A stretch of DNA of 64,000 bases from assembly GCA_951213105.1 (NCBI GenBank), contig OX578140.1, positions 119,023,653 to 119,087,652 on the forward strand. The letters are read 5' to 3'. Positions within the stretch are counted from its first letter, which is position 1. Each line of letters opens with the position of its first letter. A program made the translations under genes and the position numbers. This document shows, one piece after another, positions 41,765-53,612 of the stretch. Source of the stretch: Amaurobius ferox. Its lineage: Eukaryota > Arthropoda > Arachnida > Araneae > Amaurobiidae. Under the pieces are notes generated by a model, which saw nothing but the letters and a program-made list of their open reading frames with translations, did not search any database and was not told the DNA's origin.

Positions 41765-44358
41765 CTCCCAAATTTGTGAAGTTATTGAACATTAAAATAC
41801 ACATAATTAGAAACATATATGTGTGTTGATACTTAAGTCTCTTTACACAATTAGTAGAGTAGTCAAGGGAAAACTAATGAATGAAATTGTATCACATTTC
41901 ATATATAACAAAATAATAAGTACTGAATAAGGAAAATCAAAGAAAATGTTGTTCAAAAAATATTTAAAATATTATTAAAAGCAACCCTCTTTAAATATTT
42001 GCCCATATTCATCAAATATTCTGCTAATTATTTTTTAGTTTTAAAGCAATTTTTAAATTATAATATTACTTTTTATGTTAGTTTTGAATTGCACTACAAT
42101 TGAAAGACAGTTTTAAAAACACAAATAGAACATATATTATACTTTGAAATAATAAATAAAGCAACTATGAAAAATAATCGATTACATATCATTTAATAAA
42201 AGCAACATATGCATGCACACAAACATAAATATAAACATAGCATAAAATGCAAAATAATACCAAATGCATTACTGAAACATTGATTTGATAATATGTTTTT
42301 CTAATCTCTACAAATAAATTATAGCATAAATATCAAACATAAGCAAGCCTATATTAAAACTCCAAATTAATAGCCCATGAGAATTTTTTGAGTGGTTTAT
42401 TGACAGATTATATGTATATCTTTATTTATAATACTTCCCAGTGAGTCCTTAAATGAACTTTAAATAAGATGCTGGTACTAAAATAATTTAGAAAATGAAT
42501 TTTCAAGTGAACAATAAGCAAATAAAAAGCACTGTATTTCTTTTGCAAAGTTGAATATTGAAGGCATTATAACACAAACTTGCACAACAGTTAAAAAATA
42601 CATGTGTAGTTGTGTACAGATGCACAAGTACAAATTTGGATAACAAGAGATTTTTTTTGTTTTCTTTAAAAAGGAACATTTTCAAATTTGAACGAAAAGG
42701 CTAGGTGTGATAGCAAACAGGTTAAAGAAAAATTTATTATATATTTAAATAGTTTTGCATAGTAAATTCACATAGGGAATTAATAATATTTTAACTTGCT
42801 TTGTTATACATAAATTACACAACTTACATAAAAAAAACTATTTGTTTTATATTAATAATCTGTTTTAGTTTGTATTAACAGATGTTTCCTAAAATAATAA
42901 GTTACATAATAAAAGTAAGTTAAATATTAAATGACATAATTAATGATGTCTATGTAGGGTGTTAACAAGATATTCAAAGTGCAATTTCAGGACTATTTTT
43001 TGACCTCACCGATAATTTAGAGAACAAAGTACAAGTGTAGTTTTTCGCGATATTGCTGCAAAATATTCCTTCATTTTATTAATAATATGTTTGGAAAATA
43101 GCTTTTTTGTATACACCATGTAACAATTATAAAAATTTTAACTGATGTAAACAGATTGCATAAGAGGAATTTTTTTTTTCACATTTAAACAAAATATATC
43201 GAGGATTGTGTACAAATGCAGTTCTTTGATACTGTTACAAAATAGCCCTTCATTTCATTAATAAAATGTCAATAGTTTTTTTGTTTATAAAATGAAGTAA
43301 TCAAAAATTTTTATTGATGCAAATAGATTGTAAAAGTGGGAGAAAAATAATTATTGGCCACCTCTCTCCTGATGCAGTGGTAATCAATTCACAATTCCCC
43401 AATTTTAGAATTGTGGGGAAACAGATTTTTTAGAAGTAAGAACGGGAAAACTCTAAAACTCAAAATTTATGACTTTTTAGACCCGTAGACTCTGTTTTAA
43501 TGATATTTTTGAAGGAATTGATATTGTTCAATTTAAAGAAAACACATCCATTATTTTCAAGATTATGTTCAACATCTACTTGCCTCAAACAAGTTATTTG
43601 TTTAAACCATTTTATTTTTATTTAAAACAATTTTTAAAATTGATGGCATAGAACTGCATATGTTCAAAAGTGTGAATAAGGAATGTCAGTACATTTTCTA
43701 CATTTTGTATTCAATTACAAATACAACAGCATAAAAAATAGTATATTTGATAATTAGGAAAATTACTGGTACAATCACCACTGTTTAAATATATTGAATA
43801 TCTAATTTTAATGACCCATTTGTAACTGGCAAATAGTTCATATAAACAAATAAATACAAACCATTTTTGCAGTTCCTTGATGTTTGCTATACACAGAGGT
43901 GATTGTAACTAAATTTTCTATGTTAGAAAAACTAAAAATAAAACTATTACATGCAATAAACATTTTACTTTTTCATAAAGTGAATATACACTGCTTCAAT
44001 AAGTAAAAAACAATTTAGGCAAAAGATAAGGAAAACCTAGACAATATATTTAAGTACAATACAAAAATAATGTAGCTTTTTCAAGAATATGTTAGATCCC
44101 CTTCGTCAGTGCAAGAAAACCAACAAACACAAAGTCAAAAAGATGAAATAGGCTAATTTGTTTTTTTACTAGTTCTCTTGTACTGATAAAGCAGACCCTC
44201 AAAACAGCTGTTTGCTGCATTATTTTATTTAATGTCTAAATACGCTGTTCAAATTTTCCTTAAATACATTACTTTATTCAGCAATATAGTAAAACCTCTC
44301 TTAAATAAATAGTAGAAATCTTTAATAATGGACAGTTTCCATTTCTCTAAAACATAAA
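41763..44358. other. AT-rich stretch with a ~180-bp tandem pair
   Basis: At 42990-43345 two diverged ~180-bp units each contain a GTACAA-AGT word, an AAAATA-CCTTCATTT word, ATTAATAA-ATG and a final TTATTGATGCAAATAGATTG-like phrase. A related phrase lies at 37396. Otherwise nothing recognised. Confidence 0.4.
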
Positions 44359-45441
44359 CAGTTGAACTTAGCTATAATAAACACAGACTAAATGAATTCA
44401 CAGTTATACCAAACAGATTTCATTTAGTTTGATTTAATGTATTAATATATATGAATTGTTAGGAAATAGCATATCATCGTATGAATATAGTAAAGCAATT
44501 TTTCTTAATTACATATCTAACTTTATATTAAAAATTTTTTAGATTTTTAATATATGACTTTGAAACACTCAAAGTAGACATCAGATTTATATAGAATTCT
44601 GATTGTCCATGCAGTGAAAACAGAATACTACTGTTTTATGAAATACATGTTATTTTTTAAAAGAGATATTGCCTTAAACTGATGACGGGACAATGGATTG
44701 CCTCTTTCAGAATGGCTCAAATGTCACAAAATTAGATATTTTTGTCCTTTACCTGGCATTGATATATTTACTTAAGTTAATGATGAATTGATGATGTTTG
44801 GAGTTCTAATAGATGGTGATGCTGGGCTAACAGAGAATTCAGATGATGAAATCAATGGAATTACAGTTGATTCTCCAGTAATAGAACCTACACCATCTTA
44901 CTCTACGGCCATCCAAACAGCTGCTCATGTCTTAGGACGAGTCAGACGGTCTGGGTTTCGACCATCTTATTCTAAATGCTCGAAATACAAATGACCACTA
45001 ATGGATAACGATACAAATCACAGCGCTTTTTTTAAAAATGCTTTAAGTATTATTAAACATAATCTTAGAGATATGAAAATGAAGTCTCTAGACATGGATC
45101 ACTAACTGCATACATGGATAAATGTGAGTATAAAATGTATACTGCTTTTTTTATAATCATGTAATATTTTTTATTTTATGTACATCATTAATTACAAAAA
45201 GTAACTAAATGTTAATTATTTTATTCATTAAATATTAACCTTTTTTAAAACCTTAAAAATAAAAGGGGTTGATTTGAGTGCATGGATTTATAAATTATGT
45301 ATATCAACTATATATTAATGGTTATACCAAGGTACGATTTTTGAGAAATGGTTATATCAAATAACAGTTGTAACGAATAACGGCTATAGTAAAGAAACTC
45401 CCTGGGCAGTTTGATGTTCGTTATAACCAAGTTCAACTGTA
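44359..45441 (+). mobile_element. Decayed Tigger-like element
   Basis: The left end CAGTTGAACTTAGCTATAAT and the complement of the right end (GGTTATAACGAAC arranged as CAGTTGAACTTGGTTATAAC) form imperfect TIRs about 26 bp long. TA follows on the right; the left TA has mutated. Within, 44788-44920 encodes NSDDEINGITVDSP then STAIQTAAHVL, compatible with the acidic C-terminal tail of a Tigger transposase. No catalytic core remains. A SINE tail is inserted at 44906-44960. Confidence 0.6.
44892..44974 (+). mobile_element. Ultra-short 5'-truncated SINE with 14-bp TSD
   Basis: A 55-bp insert (44906-44960) ends TTAGGACGAGTCAGACGG then TCTGGGTTTCG, the SINE 3' tail. It is flanked by ACCATCTTACTCTA and ACCATCTTATTCTA (one mismatch). 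Same type as the insert at 3456-3545. Confidence 0.8.
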
Positions 45442-46932
45442 TATTAAATGTTATACATATTCACATATTCTAAAACAAGATACTTTCTAAAAAACAGTCA
45501 ACTCCACATCCTTTTCGCACTCTGAAGCAGCGAATATTAACAGCGCCTGAATTTGTGTAACACAATAATAAAGTTAATAAAGTACAGTAATTCAAACATT
45601 AAGTGATTTGCAAAGAATTTTAATAGTTTTATGTGCATTTTGAGCATATCTTACTATTTAAATGAAATTATTTAGATTCTGGGCAAACAGTTATAATAAC
45701 GTAATGGTTTACATATAAGAATTGAGTAAACTCTAATATATTTTTTTATGAGTTAAAAACTGAATCTAACAAAACATTTTACCAAATTATTAATTAATTT
45801 CTTATGAATCTTATTTATAAACATATTTATAAATATTAGAAAAAATATTAAAATTCTACACATAGGCATAATATTTGCAGCTCACAAAATTAATATATGT
45901 TCAACAATACAACATTGAACTGTGAACTTGTGAGAAAAACTAAATCAAATACATTTTAAAGCTTCTCAAAAATGGAAGGCATCAATAGTCAAACTACAGG
46001 AATAAGCACTTTTCAAGAGCATTTGATAAGTACTGCTAAACGTTAGTATTTACCCCTGTATTAAATCCAATGTTAAAAAAAAATAATTAAATAAATTTAA
46101 ATGACTCTGCATCACATGATAAAACAGAAAACTACGGTTAGACACAAAAATACCATCATATTTTTTAGTACTCTGCAATCAATGCCATTAAAAAATTTAA
46201 ATATTCACAATTTTGACTAGTCTGACATTTTTTTTCCCACCAGAAAACAAAGTCTGGAAAACACTTTGCTAAATGTATTGTCAACATGGTACATCAAGAT
46301 TGCTGATTGGATTTTCCACAATGTGCACTTCTAATTTGGCTTGTGAGCTGCCTTTGGAGTGTGCGAACTTTGACGTGTTAAGATTAGGCGCACTAACTGA
46401 AATATAATAGATGTTATTAAAATAAAAACATTCAGAAAACATATTTTAATTTTACAGAATTCTAACTTTAAAATATTTATAGATGGCAATCATGTTTTAT
46501 CTAATAGAATTGTGAAGCAAAGTATTCCACTTCACCTTTCAATACAAAATTGGTACAATGTAATAATTTTCTATTTATCGGACATGGTATAGCCCTCCAC
46601 ACACACACACACAAAAAAAAACAACTTTGTAAGATATCAAACACAAGTTTGAACTTATGCAAACAAGCTGTATATATTACCAGTAGAAACTTAATTATGG
46701 ATTCATTCATTCATTCATTGCAATAAAAAGATTGAAAAATATTGTAAGACCTACTTTTCAAAAGCCCTTTAATAAATCTTCTGCAAAAATATTCCAAAAT
46801 CCTGGTACTTATTCACTAATTATTTAATACACGTAAAATGACAAAATTCAATTTGATATTTTTCTTTTAAAAATTTTCTTTCATATTTTAAAAATGAAGG
46901 TAAAATTTTGGGATGTCCAAACAAAGTTTATG
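45442..46932. other. AT-rich non-coding stretch
   Basis: A short (AC)n run lies at 46597-46613 and (ATTC)n at 46702-46719. No gene recognised. Confidence 0.4.
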
Positions 46933-48371
46933 TACACTCTTTTGAAAAAAAAAAAAAAAAAAAGCACCATGACGAAAGTGACTGTTTTTATTGAAATTAA
47001 ATATGCATACAGCTTATACACAGGTAATGAAATGATTACAAAATTACAGCCGCAGGACCCATCAATGGTTAGCAATTGCACATTAAATTTTCAAATCAGT
47101 AATTGGTGAACCCCCCCCCCCCCCCCCCCCCGGTGGCAATGCATGCTTGTATACATGTAGGTAAGGAGTGATAAAGTTTCCTAATGTTATCCTGCGATGC
47201 ATTCTGTCAGGCATTCCTGAATTGTTGCTCCAGATCTCTACATTTCAGGGAGCCCGAATCTGGCAGCCTAGCATGTCCCATACATGCTCTACTGGCAAAA
47301 GGTCTGGTGACCTTGTTAGCTAAGGAACAGTATCAACAGCACAGAGACAGTCCACAGATATGTGAGTCTTATACGGCGTAGCATTATCTAGTTGGAAAAT
47401 GGCCCAGAATGATGTGCCATGAAGGGTAATGCAAATGGCCACAGGATTTCATCAACATATTGTTGAACTGTTAAAGTTGTATGCAGGATGACTAGGGGCG
47501 ACCTGTTGTTATAAGGGATAGCATCCCAGATCATCACACCAGGGGTAATGGCTGTGTGCCTGTGTAAAACAAAGGCTGATTGGAACTGCTGGCCCTGGCA
47601 CCTCCACAAGTACCCGATGGTCATCTGCTGAAAGACTGAAGAGTGATTCATCGCTGAACACTATGCGATGCCAGTCTGCTAGCAGCTATGATGTTCGGTT
47701 ACAACACCACTCCAAACGACTCTGTCAATGTTGTGCGGTTATGGGCAGATGTTTCAAAGGCCGCTGTGAGTACAACCCCATCTCAGCCAAGCACCATAAG
47801 ATGTGGAAGGTACCACGGGCGGTATGGAAGAGGTTGTAGCACATTGGATGGCGGACAATGATGCTGTTGGGCCAGTTCAGGCTTGTCGCACACTCATCTG
47901 ATCTTGCCTTGCATTCGTGCACCTTGGTCTTCCAGAGCCTTCATTCCACCAATGAATTCCTTGCAGCAATCATTGCTTCCAGCACCTTTGCATAGCAGTA
48001 TCCGTTCGGTGCAGGTGGCGACCTATTGCTCAGTATGACCAGTCAGATTCACGCACCCCGACTATACGACCACATTCAAACTTGTCTAATTGCTTATAAG
48101 GTCTTCGGCAATGCCGTAATGGCATTATTGGTTGTGTCTCCACGGAACTGCAATGCCGATAACGAGCAAAGATAAACCATCCATATTTTTAACCTGTTTT
48201 ATAGGATGCTAGTTGTGCAGCAGAAACACATAATATGACTGAAGTTAACACTCATTGGCCTTGCAAATTTAATCATTTGCATACTTGGTATAAAGGAATT
48301 TGCATGCAAAATTTCGAGATAAACAGATTATTTTTTAGGAGTGCTTTGTTTTTTTTTTGCAAAAGAGTGTA
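46933..48371 (-). mobile_element. Tc1-type element, complete but dead
   Basis: The ends CACTCTTTTGAAAAAA (46935) and TTTTTTTTGCAAAAGAGTG (to 48369) are inverted and flanked by TA (46933-46934, 48370-48371). The size of about 1.44 kb is usual for Tc1-like elements. The minus strand holds a damaged DDE transposase (47180-48170). An expanded C24 run is at 47111-47134. Confidence 0.85.
47180..48170 (-). pseudogene. Tc1-like transposase, broken
   Basis: Minus-strand pieces in order: a helix-turn-helix-side segment ending GLYSQRPLKHLPITAQH (47725-47922); WHRIVFSDESLFSLSADD near 47650 with the first catalytic Asp; VLHRHTAITPGVMIWDAIPY and LTVQQYVDEIL (47388-47651); FQLDNATP near 47387 with the second Asp in a different frame; and PVEHVWDMLG near 47288 with the final Glu. 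These are the D, D and E of the Tc1 DDE triad. An intact enzyme has about 340 residues. At least two frameshifts and several stops separate the pieces, so no product is expected. The family is cut-and-paste with a TA target, consistent with the flanks. Confidence 0.85.
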
Positions 48372-49305
48372 TATTACAAAGGAGAACATATATCTGCGGT
48401 GGGGCAACATTTAGTGATGATGCATAAGTTAAGATGATTTGTATTATATGGCAAAATTATAGTTTGTATTTTTGACAAACACTTTGTTCATGTGTTTTTT
48501 TTTTCATGTAGTTTCACATATTCTTTTTTACCATAGTTAAATTAAGTCACAGTAAAGATTGTACAAAACTTTTACACAAACATTTACTTTTTCATGCAAT
48601 CACCAAACAACACATCAGTTTGTGTATCACAAAGTTTCAAATGTAGATTTTGTTAACCCGTCATATCTAAATTAATTTTTTTATAGATCAGTGGTTTCTA
48701 AAGTGTCCATGGAACCATGGTATTATGCAACATGATAATTATGTACATTTTCTCAAAGGAGTAACATTTTAATGTATAACTTGGACCACAATGAACTTTT
48801 TTCATTTTGGGATTCCTCCATCAAAACAGTTCCATGACCAAATGAGTTTGAAAAACTGTTCTATATGATCGTAATTTCAGATTATCAGACATAATATTCG
48901 TCATTTTAATTGTCACTTGAATGATTTACACTTGCTTGCCATCTCTGTAAAAACTAAAAATAGGAATGTTAGAGAATGAAAAGCAGGTGCGAAATCAAAA
49001 CACACACCTTTGTACTAAATTCTTCTAATTTAGTACAAAGACACTATTTTAAGATATTGAGCCGGTATGAAAGAAAGGAAATAAACAACCATGACTAATA
49101 ACGAAACATACCACATGCTGCATATCCAGAGAGCCTCACCTCATCTTCACCTCAAGAAACTAAACCCTTTTTAAAAATTATTGTGCCTTTGACTCAAAAA
49201 TGCGAAAGAATCTAACATTAGCAGATTTATTTACAGTTTTAGACTCTACTGATCTTATTTTTTAATTATTATACTCATGTATAAAAAATCTGATGATGAA
49301 AGTTC
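48372..49305. other. AT-rich non-coding stretch
   Basis: A short inverted pair AGTACAAAG-type (TTTGTACTAAATTCTTC, then TAATTTAGTACAAAG) lies at 49009-49038. Nothing else recognised. Confidence 0.4.
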
Positions 49306-50968
49306 TTATGATAAAAATCTAACTGATTTTTTTTTTTTTTTTTTTTTAATTTTTTGGTCTAAGTCCTTTATCTCAGCTACTTTTTCTTTAATATCTTTCC
49401 TTAATACATTTGCCTTGAGCAAAAGATCAAGGTTCTTAGCAGATACTCCCTCATCAGCTAGTTCTTCAGCTGATTTTTCTATTGTCACAATATCGCCTTC
49501 AAGACAAATCCTCTTAGATTTTAATTATCATTTCTTTACTAACTAGTATATTTTGAATGTCATTAGAATAATTTGAATTTTGATGAATAAATCTTTGCGC
49601 AATATATGATTCTTCCTTTAAATTTTCTACCTCTAATGGCTTGTTGAAGCTAAATCCACATTCCACAGTAGCCTGACCGTGAGACAAAATCATTATGGTT
49701 TTCATTAGTTTTCACAACTTTCCCTTTGTATCATCTATATTAAGAAAGTAATTTAAAAAATTGTCTAATCACATTGTTTATGGTTCAAAATTCTTAAACA
49801 ATGAAGCAGATTTCAAAACAATACTCTCCATAAAATCTTTAAATTGAAGCAATATATATCATCATAATCTTTTTCTGCAAAAATCTTCTTTTCAGTAAAA
49901 TGCAGTAACATATGCTTCATGGCATTCATGTACTTGCCCAGATTGTTAACCCATTCATCTGGTGTCAAGACAGAAAGCATTACGAACAAGCGAATATGCT
50001 ACAGGAGATTTACTCACGAGGCTTTGTAGCATTTTTATAACAAAACTTCGACAATCATGCCGCAAGTCAAAGACAACTCTATCAGTTATTTGTTTCTCCT
50101 TTAATATTTCCTTTACTAATTTGTCCCCAATGAACCCTATACTGATTTTGTCTACAGGAGAATAACAATTACAATCAGAAAAATCAAATTTACAAAGCTT
50201 CAGAACAGTTGATATATTAACTTTTTCTTCTGGTTTTAGAAGATTAAAATATTCTACACATTGCTTTACAAGTTTTAGCATATCTCCTCCAAAAAAAGAT
50301 AACAAAGGTTTATCATTTTGATTTGACAGAATTCAAGGAATGGTTGCAATAATTTTGCCACAACTAAGAAAAAGTTAAACTTCACAAGAATTAACTTATC
50401 TTTTGTAACTGTTATTACTGTTAGAAAAGACTTGCAATTTACTTTACTCAATTTACCCATTTCTACATTTTTAACATATCTGATAACATCAGTTCAAATT
50501 TCAATTGAATGCTGTACAACCGGGACATTCTCTAACCATCTATGACCACAAAATTTCATGGGAAGCTTCTTGGCATCCGACAAATTATTGAAATCCTCCC
50601 TTCTTGCAGGAGAATCTTTGAATAACCAATATAAAAAAGTTAAAATTCCACTGATATTCCAATCAGTACTATTTTCTCCATGCTTAAAAGCATTATTTAC
50701 AACCACAACTGCCTATTGAAATCATTTCCCGATTAAATTATTTTCTCATATCATCTTGCAGATAGTCATAGAATTTCCAATTGACATTTGGACCATCCAT
50801 TGAAACATGCAAAAGTTCTGACAAACAATTTATCAACTGATTTGTAAAACAATGACAAAATATCATCAGATCTTGAATGACCGATAAAATTAAGAGGTCC
50901 AGAGCTAACCATTCTTTGTACTTATCATTAGTAATCCATAAGTTGTTAAAAATGCATTTTCCAGGCAT
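49306..50968 (-). pseudogene. hAT-like transposase-derived gene, fragmented
   Basis: Four minus-strand blocks follow in protein order. 50738-50968 has LLHVSMDGPNVNWKFYDYLQ. 50494-50706 has NNAFKHGENSTDWNISGIL, then LFKDSPARREDFNNL and KFCGHRWLENVPVVQ. 50275-50460 has TKDKLILVKFNFFLVVAKLL. 49955-50305 has KISIGFIGDKLVKEILKEK and KSPVAYSLVRNAFCLDTR. The C-terminal blocks are SHGQATVECGFSFNKPLEVE (49514-49705) and a Lys/Glu-rich coiled segment (49306-49488). I associate this set with a large hAT-related family found in many invertebrate and fish genomes. The SHGQATVECGFSFNK segment matches the hAT C-terminal dimerisation region. The N-terminal zinc-finger part is missing. Stops and frameshifts between blocks make it a pseudogene. 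The superfamily call is from memory. Confidence 0.7.
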
Positions 50969-51455
50969 ACTAATTTTTAAAACAATTCATTTAATTCACG
51001 AAGAGAGCGCGTAAATAAGTAGTGTTGGTGAAACACTTGTGCACAGAGCAAATTATAAAATTATAAACCCATCTAGTATGCCTTCGAGAATAAACAGTGT
51101 TGCCAATTCAAATGACTGATAAAACTTAAAGATTCGTGTTAAATTTTTGGAATTTCATTCTGGAACTAAAAACTGCAAAAAACCCATGAAAATTTTCAAA
51201 TTTGTCATTTCCTATAATTCTTTTTTCAAATTGGAATGGTACTCGTTTAGGAGATCGCAGTGTAGCTAGTTCCGCAGTTTTCCTGTTCAATTGGGCTAGT
51301 TTTTACAAAAAGTTGCTGTACAGCATGACGGAAATTTTGTGGTTGCAGATTTTTGGGCTACTTTCAGAAAAGTTCGATGATTTATTTTGGGGGCAAATTT
51401 TGATGAACTTTTAGAAGGCCAGTAAATTCTGCCCCAAATAAGACATTACAACATC
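50969..51455. other. Non-coding stretch
   Basis: The 70-codon plus frame 51202-51414 has no recognisable motif. Nothing else seen. Confidence 0.35.
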
Positions 51456-51548
51456 CATGCCCGCAGGCGGGACTCGAACCCGCAATCTGGCAGCCGAGCC
51501 ATCATGAAGAAACGCCTGCCTCTTTGACCGCTCGGCCACCACATCGGC
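51456..51548 (-). repeat. tRNA-like sequence (SINE head or tRNA pseudogene)
   Basis: Complement read: GGTGGCCGAGCGGTCAAAG (box A and D-arm of Leu/Ser type), a variable middle, then GCGGGTTCGAGTCCCGC, a perfect T-stem and loop with box B. The presumed acceptor strands do not pair well (CCGATGT against GCATGG), so it is probably not a working tRNA. It differs from the SINE at 10.5 kb. It may be a second, tRNA-only SINE family. Confidence 0.6.
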
Positions 51549-52005
51549 TTGTGCAGCTGCTTAAATTACAAATTTCTTTAAATAATTCCAATATACAATC
51601 AAGAACTATATATTAATAATATAAATAAGTCTCAGGTAAAACTAAGGTTTGTATCTGTTTTGTAGAAGATAAATCTAAGTTTAGTGTCAGTTTGATAGTA
51701 GATCAATGCACCATTCGAATGATTTGTAGCAATGGAAATTCATTTAAAGTCTTTTTATTACAAATTTACATATATAACAATTCTGCACAAGAATAAACAA
51801 ATGCTCATAAATTTTTTTATCAATTAATTTTTACTTTTTCATTTATTGTTTAACCTGCTATCAAGTGAGTGTCAAGCACTTCAACAATGCAAAACAACTT
51901 TTTAAAATGATTGAGTACTTTCACTCTAGCGAGAATTTTGATTTTGGTCTCAGCATCTAGATCAATGAAAAATTCATAAATTCGAATTAGGTGTGAAGAT
52001 ACAAA

Positions 52006-52057
<52 letters not shown>

Positions 52058-53000
52058 TTCACCATTTCAGCTCTCAAAATGTGTGCAAATTCATTTATTT
52101 TTTTGTTTAAAATTGAAATAGTTTTTGATATTCTGAATTTCTATTAAGTGCATAGATGTCACATTTAGTGACCACTAGCCATTAAGAATAGGAGAAGCAC
52201 AGATGAAATGGCTAGTTTAAAAATATACTCAGCATAATAATCATTTGAAAACCTGAAATATTAAAGAAAAAGGTTTGAGATTCAAAGCATTGCATGAGAA
52301 TGTTAACTATAAGAATCATGTTACTTCCAACATTATTATGAAATCCAGCAAATGTTTAAAAATAAACATATTCGAAAAATATGTATATATTTCAATCTCA
52401 TTAAGATGCTTGACTCTCTTAATCTCATTAATTCTTAGCAGAGAGAGATATCATTAACCAAAGACATAACTCACACTAGCTACCCTTCTCTGTTTTAACT
52501 TCACTGACTCAATGTAAACACTTACTGAAGATATCGTTCCTGCTAATGAGGAACGTTATGGAATCTTAGTCCTAATAATTATATTTGGAAATATTAGTAT
52601 TAGAGAAAAAATTCTGAAATAGTCCAAATTTTCAGAACTTTTTACTCCAAATTCACACCAAACAAAGACTAATTGAGCAAAATTTTGCCTTTGTAAAGAA
52701 AGCGGAACTTCAGTAATTTATCAGGCAAAAAGGGAAGCATACTACACTTATCAACAATATTCCAATCTTTTTCTACTTTTATTTATTTTTTTCAGAAGAG
52801 GTGAAAGGGGTGTTTTGCTTCTTTTTTTTCTACTTTTGATCCAGCAAATGAAGTTTGTATTTTGAGGCAAAAGAAACCAAAAAATAAACAAAAACAATCG
52901 TAATCTGTATTTTGATAGTATTCTCACAGTGCCAATTTAAAACTGTCAGTTGTTTGTCCGTTTTTTTTTTTCATTTCAGAATTGGAATGGCAAAAATGTT
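51549..53000. other. AT-rich stretch with a long poly-A tract
   Basis: A near-pure A run of about 45 lies at 52009-52054. No gene recognised; the minus-strand frame 51850-52077 reads through the homopolymer. Confidence 0.45.
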
Positions 53001-53100
53001 AAGGAGTTCTTAGCAAACTTAAGGAGTTTTAAGGGCCTTTAAAGATGAAATGTGAATTTAAGGAGTTCCTAAGGAGTTTTTAAGGACCACACGAACCCTG
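53001..53100. mobile_element. Probable right end of a hAT-like element
   Basis: Repeated AAGGAGTTCTTA, AAGGAGTTTTAAGG and AAGGAGTTTTTAAGG words lead into GACCACACGAACCCTG. The complement begins CAGGGTTCGTGTGGTCC, a hAT-style CAGGG end followed by subterminal repeats. I did not find the matching left end in the window. Confidence 0.45.
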
Positions 53101-53612
53101 GTATACACAATTATGCAGTTGATATGCTGTACCTGCACACAAATGCTGATCACTGCACAGATATTGTTTTTTTTTATTATCTAACTAGAAAATATATCCG
53201 GTGTTGTCTGGAATTTAAAGCAGGGAGTAATTGATTTCATTCATTCAATTTTTCAAAAGGTGTAGTTACCTGATGCATGGGTGTATGTACCATATCCTTT
53301 ACATGGCCACAATACATTTTAAATAAGTTCCTAAACATGCCTTCGTCTGTTGCAGGGGTACATAAGGGCCTAATACGTCCCAAATAAGTATCTAAACATG
53401 CTTTGCAGACTGTGCAGATGCAATACATTCTAAATAAGCATACAGATATCATGCAATTCATGTACACACTCTTCATTAACTCAAGCTAAGCTATAGCTTT
53501 AGCATAATTAGAAGCTGAGATATGATCAAATGAGCAAAAAAAAAAAAACACAATACGTTGATAAGACCTATTATGAATTTAACTAACAGCTTTACAAAGA
53601 AATGATAGCATA

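Noticed and set aside
51456..51548. Functional tRNA-Leu/Ser gene
   Set aside because: Boxes A and B are good but the acceptor stem does not pair and the anticodon arm is unclear; SINE head or pseudogene is safer.
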